Made by a program: the position numbers and the translations under genes | Assembly: GCA_035547515.1 (NCBI GenBank) | Contig: DASZUS010000011.1 | Location: 15,081 to 79,080 of the forward strand | DNA length: 64,000 bases | Origin: DASZTV01 sp035547515 | GTDB taxonomy: Bacteria; Actinomycetota; Actinomycetes; JAFAQI01 | Direction of reading: 5' to 3' | The notes under the pieces: generated by a model | What the model was told of the DNA's origin: nothing | The model's database searches: none | Seen by the model: the letters and a program-made list of their open reading frames with translations, nothing else | Part shown: positions 59,882-64,000 of the stretch, piece after piece | Position numbering within the stretch: the first letter of the stretch is position 1 | Layout of the letters: each line of letters starts with the position of its first letter

Positions 59882-61549
59882 GTGGAGACGTCGGACCCGG
59901 AGACTTCGCCCTTCGCGGGGTCGAGCATCCCTAGCGCCGACCCGCCTGCGCAGGCAGCAGCTACCGTCGGCATTGCGGCGGCCGGGGACGTTCCGACCAC
60001 GGGAGTCGACCCCACGTGGGGCGCGTATGCCCCAGCGATCCCAGCGGGGTCGCCAGGCGCCGCAACGATCGCACCGCCCGTGACGGCGGAGCCTGCATTC
60101 ACTCCGGCGTCACCCGCCGTCACCAGTGAGGTGACCTTCGCGCCGTCGCCCCTTCCCGCCCCGCCTGCTCCGGCAGAGCCGAGCGTTCCTGCCGCGAGCG
60201 TCGAGGTGGCACCGCCGGCGGCCACGCCCTCGGCGCCGGCTGCCTTCGCTGCTGCGCCATTCAGCCCGGCGCCTCCCGCGACGACGCCGCCTCCGCAGTC
60301 GTCACCATTCACCGCCGACCCTCCTACCGGGCTTCTGACTGCCAACCCGCCGCAGGCCGCCTCAGTCCCCGCGCCGCCCTCGAGCGTGATGACCGCGGAC
60401 GTGCCCGACGAGGACCCCATGTCGGCCGCTGACCGTGAGGCCGCGTACACCCGGACGGCACTCGAAGAGGACAGCAAGTTCGAGGCCTCGCTGCTGGTCG
60501 ACCTGCTGACCGAAGTGCAGAGCAGCGGCGCGTCTGACCTTCACCTGAGCTCCGGCGCCCGCCCCACGCTGCGCATCAACGGTGCGCTGGCGCCGATGGA
60601 GGACCACCCGCTGCTCACCCCGCCGGTGATCCAGCGGATGATCTACGCGATCCTCACCCAGAAACAGCGGGAGATCTTCGAGGCAGAGCTGGAGCTCGAC
60701 TTCGCCTACGCGCTTCCCGGCCGGGCCCGGTTCCGTGTCAACGTCTACCGGCAGCGGGACTCCCTCGGCGCGGCGTTCCGCATCATCCCTTACGAGATCA
60801 AGTCGCTCGAAGACCTCGGCGTCCCGCCTGCGGTCGCCAACTTCGCGATGCTTCCTCGGGGGTTCGTCCTCGTGACCGGGCCGACCGGCTCCGGTAAGTC
60901 CACGACGCTCGCGGCCCTCGTCGACCTCGCGAACCGGCAGCGTCGCGATCACATCATGACCGTCGAGGACCCCATCGAGTTCCTGCACCGCCACAAGTCC
61001 TGCCTGGTCAACCAGCGGGAGGTGGGGGAGGACACCTGGTCGTTCCAGAACGCCCTCAAGCACGTTCTGCGTCAGGACCCGGACATCATCCTCGTCGGCG
61101 AGATGCGCGACCACGAGACAATCTCGGTGGCGCTGACCGCGGCGGAGACCGGCCACCTGGTCTTCGCGACGCTGCACACGCAGGACGCCGCGCAGACCAT
61201 CGACCGTGTCATCGACGTGTTCCCGCCGCACCAGCAGCAGCAGATCCGGGTGCAGCTGGCCGGCGCGCTGCAGGGCGTCGTCTGTCAAACGCTCTGTCGC
61301 ACGTCGGACGGGAAAGGCCGAGCCGTCGCGACGGAGGTGTTGATCGCAACGCCGGCCATCCGCAACCTGATCCGTGAGGGCAAGACACACCAGATCTACT
61401 CGTCCTTGCAGGCCGGCGCCAAGCATGGAATGCACTCGCTCGACCAGCACCTGGCCGAGTTGGTGAAGTCAGGCCGGATCACCTACGAGACGGCTCTCGA
61501 GAAGTGTCTGCACGTCGAGGACTTCAACCGCCTGACGAACCGCGGCTAG
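59882..61549 (+). CDS. pilT: Type IV pilus retraction ATPase PilT with long N-terminal extension
   Basis: 555 residues; the usual PilT is about 350. Residues 1-~195 are Pro/Ala/Thr-rich and probably disordered. The PilT core follows: LLVDLLTEVQSSGASDLHLS, Walker A GPTGSGKST (about 336), MTVEDPIEFLH, Walker B DPDIILVGEMRD, His box LVFATLHTQDA, and the PilT-specific AIRNLIREGK near the C-terminus, which separates it from PilB. GTG 59882 has GAGGGG upstream. The 124-nt gap after pilB has no clear regulatory element. Confidence 0.93.
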   Translation: METSDPETSPFAGSSIPSADPPAQAAATVGIAAAGDVPTTGVDPTWGAYAPAIPAGSPGAATIAPPVTAEPAFTPASPAVTSEVTFAPSPLPAPPAPAEPSVPAASVEVAPPAATPSAPAAFAAAPFSPAPPATTPPPQSSPFTADPPTGLLTANPPQAASVPAPPSSVMTADVPDEDPMSAADREAAYTRTALEEDSKFEASLLVDLLTEVQSSGASDLHLSSGARPTLRINGALAPMEDHPLLTPPVIQRMIYAILTQKQREIFEAELELDFAYALPGRARFRVNVYRQRDSLGAAFRIIPYEIKSLEDLGVPPAVANFAMLPRGFVLVTGPTGSGKSTTLAALVDLANRQRRDHIMTVEDPIEFLHRHKSCLVNQREVGEDTWSFQNALKHVLRQDPDIILVGEMRDHETISVALTAAETGHLVFATLHTQDAAQTIDRVIDVFPPHQQQQIRVQLAGALQGVVCQTLCRTSDGKGRAVATEVLIATPAIRNLIREGKTHQIYSSLQAGAKHGMHSLDQHLAELVKSGRITYETALEKCLHVEDFNRLTNRG

Positions 61550-61559
61550 GAGCAGCTAC

Positions 61560-62783
61560 ATGGCAACGATCGCCTTCAAGTACCAGGTTCGTGACCGGTC
61601 CGGAAAGCTGATCTCCGGCGAGTCGAACGCCGAGACCGAGGCGGCCCTGGTCCGCCGGTTGAAGTCGATGGGCTATGCGCCGGTCTCCATCGAGGCGACC
61701 AACACCGGCCTGCAGAAGGAGATCAAGATCCCCGGCTTCGGCGGCCGGGTGAAACTCAAGGATCTCGCGATCTTCTCGCGCCAGTTCGCCACGATGATCA
61801 ACTCGGGCCTCTCGCTGATGCGGGCCCTGAGCATCCTTGCGGAGCAGACCGAGAGCAAGCTGTTCGCCGGATTCATCTCTGAGGTACGCAACGACGTCGA
61901 AGCCGGCAACTCGCTGTCAGCGGCGATGGCCAAGCATCCCAAGGTCTTCCCGCCGCTGATGGTCAATCTCTGTAAGGCCGGCGAGATCGGCGGCTTCCTC
62001 GACACCGTTCTGCTGCAGATCGCGGAGAACTACGAGGCCGAGGTCAAGCTTCGGGCGAAGATCAAGTCTGCGATGACCTACCCGATCGTGGTGGGCTGTA
62101 TCGCCATCATCGCCCTGGTCGTGATGCTGACCTTCGTCGTGCCGTCGTTCGCGAAGATCTTCACCTCGCTGGGCTCGAAGCTCCCCGCTCCGACTCAGAT
62201 GCTGGTTGACATCTCCCATGCGATGAAGTTCGTCCTTCCGCTCGGGATCATTCTCGCGATCGCTGGGACGATCGTGTGGCGCCGGATCCGCGACCGGGAG
62301 GACGTCAGGCGAGTCGTCGACCCGCTGAAGCTGAAGGTGCCGGTCTTCGGACTGCTGTTTCAGAAGGTTGCGATTGCTCGCTTCGCTCGTAACCTCGGCA
62401 CGATGATCAAGTCTGGTGTACCGATCCTGCAGGCGCTGGACATCGTGGCGGACACCACGGGCAACTGGACGATCACCCAGGCGGTCCATGACGTCCAGGA
62501 GAGTGTGCGGCAGGGCGAGTCGCTGACCCAGCCGCTGAGCCAGCACGACGTCTTCCCGCCAATGGTGGTGCAGATGATGGCGGTCGGCGAGGACACCGGC
62601 GCACTCGACACGATGCTGGCGAAGATCGCTGAGTTCTACGACCAGGAAGTCGAAGCGACCACGGAGGCGCTAACTGCCCTGATCGAGCCGATCATGATCG
62701 CCGTGCTCGGTGGCCTGGTTGGGTCGATGATCGTATGCCTCTACCTGCCGATCTTCGAGGTGTACAACCACATCGGCAGCTAG
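61560..62783 (+). CDS. pilC: Type IV pilus inner membrane platform protein PilC
   Basis: 407 residues with two GspF repeats (about 65-190 and 270-395), three to four TM segments. Motifs: FKYQVRDRSGKLISGE at the N-terminus, LAIFSRQFATMINSGLSLMR (first repeat), FARNLGTMIKSGVPILQALD (second repeat), and VGEDTGALDTMLAKIAEFYDQEVE. AGGAGC ribosome binding site 7 nt upstream of ATG. It links PilB/PilT rotation to pilin insertion. The 236 nt after it (62784-63019) hold a weak 7-bp hairpin (62805-62811 with 62826-62832) and the pilin leader; no riboswitch seen. Confidence 0.94.
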   Translation: MATIAFKYQVRDRSGKLISGESNAETEAALVRRLKSMGYAPVSIEATNTGLQKEIKIPGFGGRVKLKDLAIFSRQFATMINSGLSLMRALSILAEQTESKLFAGFISEVRNDVEAGNSLSAAMAKHPKVFPPLMVNLCKAGEIGGFLDTVLLQIAENYEAEVKLRAKIKSAMTYPIVVGCIAIIALVVMLTFVVPSFAKIFTSLGSKLPAPTQMLVDISHAMKFVLPLGIILAIAGTIVWRRIRDREDVRRVVDPLKLKVPVFGLLFQKVAIARFARNLGTMIKSGVPILQALDIVADTTGNWTITQAVHDVQESVRQGESLTQPLSQHDVFPPMVVQMMAVGEDTGALDTMLAKIAEFYDQEVEATTEALTALIEPIMIAVLGGLVGSMIVCLYLPIFEVYNHIGS

Positions 62784-63019
62784 CTCGAGGTGATGGGTCC
62801 CGATCGGCATGCTCCGGTCGCATCACATGCCGTTGGGCTGATCGGCCTATTCCGCCCGTAGTAGGGCGCTGTTGTCCCGATGTTGTGGTGAATGGCCCTC
62901 AAGTCGAGCCATCTGAATCCCGATCAGCCCATTGTCATCGAGCCGATCGGCGACTCTCCGGGGGAACCCGCACTGTCGAGGCGAGACGCTCACCGTAGTG
63001 CTATGGAAGGACATTCCAC

Positions 63020-63457
63020 ATGCTCGCTCGCATCCGCAAGATGCAAGAAGAGCGCGAAGAGGGCTTCACCCTCATCGAGCTTCTGGTTGTCATCATCATC
63101 ATCGGCATCCTGGCCGCCATCGCGATCCCGGTCTTCCTGCAGCAGCGCAACAAGGGCTACGACGCTGGCGTCAAGTCCGACCTGCGCAACGCGGCAACGG
63201 CGGAGGAGAGCTACCTCACCGACTACAACGCATACACGACCGACGTCACCGCGCTCAAGAGCGAGGGCTTCTCGTACTCGAACTCGAGCGACTACAGCGG
63301 CGGCACCGCGGCGATCACCGTGACCCTCGTCTCTGGCGGCGGCGGAACGGGAAGTGCCGGTTCGTACTGCATCCAGGCGACTTCGGCCTCGGGGAAGAGC
63401 TTCGCCTACGACAGCTCCAAGGGCGGCCTTCAGTCGACGAACGCGACCTGCTCGTAG
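63020..63457 (+). CDS. pilA: Type IV pilin, probable major subunit
   Basis: 145 residues. A 15-residue basic/acidic leader ends in EEG, cut before Phe by prepilin peptidase; the mature start FTLIELLVVIIIIGILAAIA has E5 and is followed by P22. The helix continues into a small globular domain with YLTDYNAYTTDV and a C-terminal Cys pair (SYCIQATS ... NATC) that can close a D-loop. GGAAGGA lies about 8 nt upstream. The strong terminator just downstream suggests a separate, abundant mRNA. Confidence 0.93.
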   Translation: MLARIRKMQEEREEGFTLIELLVVIIIIGILAAIAIPVFLQQRNKGYDAGVKSDLRNAATAEESYLTDYNAYTTDVTALKSEGFSYSNSSDYSGGTAAITVTLVSGGGGTGSAGSYCIQATSASGKSFAYDSSKGGLQSTNATCS

Positions 63458-63470
63458 CAGCTGGTTGTGT

Positions 63471-63502
63471 GAGGGGCCTGCGGCGAGAGCCGCAGGCCCC
63501 TC
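63471..63502 (+). terminator. Strong hairpin terminator after pilA
   Basis: GAGGGGCCTGCGGC (63471-63484), loop GAGA, and its exact 14-bp complement (63489-63502), followed by GTCGTATT. The U-run is weak but the stem is among the most stable in the window. Confidence 0.85.
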
Positions 63503-63596
63503 GTCGTATTAGGCCGGACGGCTGTATCACGGCTGATTGCGTCCGCCGAGAATGGTTGCGAGCAATCCGGGCGTGGGCGTAGATGGGGGTAGTGGG

Positions 63597-64000
63597 GTGT
63601 TGTGGCGGTGGTTACGCGGTGAGGCGGAGGACGCGGGCTTCACGCTGATCGAGCTGATGGTGATCATTATCATCATCGGGATCTTGATGGCGATCTCTAT
63701 CAGGGTGTTTCTCGACCAGCGGAGCAAGGCCTACGACGCGGCCGCGAAGAGCGACCTTCGCAATGTCGCCGACTTCGAGGAGATCTACCTCAACGACTAC
63801 GGGACGTATGCCGACTGGAGCGATCTCATCGCCAATGAGCCTACGGTCGAGGACAGCGCCAACGTAGTGACGACGATTGTCCATCTGAACGGGGCACAGA
63901 GCTACTGTCTGTCGGCTAAGCACGACAGCTCGTCTAACACCTGGTACTACGACAGCGCCGCCGGCGGGATTCAACCGAGGGGTGTTAGCTGCCCTGTCAC
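63597..64000 (+). CDS. Second type IV pilin-like protein (partial)
   Basis: Open to the window end, at least 134 residues. GTG 63597 (or TTG 63600) gives a short leader ending DAG, then mature FTLIELMVIIIIIGILMAIS with E5. Where pilins have P22 this one has Arg. The following VFLDQRSKAYDAAAKSDLRN is clearly paralogous to the first pilin (VFLQQRNKGYDAGVKSDLRN), and a Cys pair (SYCLSAKH ... VSC) is kept. Probably a minor pilin or variant subunit. No clear ribosome binding site. Confidence 0.85.
   Translation, partial: MLWRWLRGEAEDAGFTLIELMVIIIIIGILMAISIRVFLDQRSKAYDAAAKSDLRNVADFEEIYLNDYGTYADWSDLIANEPTVEDSANVVTTIVHLNGAQSYCLSAKHDSSSNTWYYDSAAGGIQPRGVSCPV

Noticed and set aside
62784..63019. Cyclic-di-GMP riboswitch in the pilA leader
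   Set aside because: Expected for pilin genes in other bacteria, but the conserved GEMM blocks are not present.
62892..63323. 143-codon frame overlapping the pilin gene
   Set aside because: Ser/Arg/Thr-rich composition of a shadow; the pilin frame in the same place has the complete prepilin motif.

Overview
The window comes from a high-GC actinobacterium. Evidence: very GC-rich coding sequence, many GTG starts, ANTAR, whiA and rapZ-yvcK genes, and the order pdtaR / polA / rpsA / coaE / uvrB / MBL hydrolase / uvrA, then uvrC-rapZ-yvcK-whiA, which is familiar from mycobacteria and streptomycetes. Many genes have a TANNNT box 5-8 nt before the start codon and no ribosome binding site, the mark of leaderless actinobacterial transcripts. 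The genus cannot be fixed from the sequence; a Frankiales/Jatrophihabitans-like actinomycete carrying type IV pili is a guess.

Layout. 1-1.8 kb: end of trpA, lgt, and a VIT-family transporter. 1.9-14 kb: nitrogen block with gltB-gltD (glutamate synthase), a 74-nt tRNA with anticodon CAA, the ANTAR regulator pdtaR and a livKHMGF amino-acid ABC transporter. Both gltBD and liv have a GTAAC-N6-GNAAC site resembling a GlnR box. 14.05-14.18 kb: a predicted small RNA on the minus strand. 14.3-23.5 kb: GNAT acetyltransferase, thioesterase, polA, methyltransferase, rpsA, coaE, uvrB. 23.6-31.7 kb: glycosyltransferase, GT87-like membrane protein, glyA behind a ZTP riboswitch, two tandem Tat-exported phospholipase C-like enzymes, trmO and an MBL hydrolase. 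32.4-35.3 kb: uvrA. 35.4-39.1 kb: a Wzm/Wzt polysaccharide exporter with a methyltransferase and a glycosyltransferase. 39.1-44 kb: uvrC-rapZ-yvcK-whiA. 44-46.4 kb: two more GT87-like membrane proteins. 46.6-49.9 kb: roadblock protein, DUF4388 protein, small GTPase and 2OG-Fe(II) oxygenase. 49.9-58 kb: surface-glycan cluster with five glycosyltransferases, one fused to a membrane/CoA-binding-like domain, and an O-antigen ligase-like protein. 58-64 kb: type IV pilus genes pilB, pilT, pilC, a major pilin and the start of a second pilin.

How it fits together. uvrA, uvrB and uvrC, although dispersed, each have TGTC(A/C)-type boxes at a fixed distance from a TANNNT box, matching the RecA-independent (PafBC-type) DNA-damage promoter of actinobacteria; polA has a weaker match. 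The nitrogen block may be co-regulated by GlnR. The roadblock/GTPase group, the glycan cluster and the pilus genes form a surface and motility neighbourhood. Two copies of a dispersed palindrome (after gltD and across the coaE stop codon) and a third, unrelated palindrome lie in intergenic gaps. No integrase, insertion sequence, CRISPR array or rRNA gene was seen.
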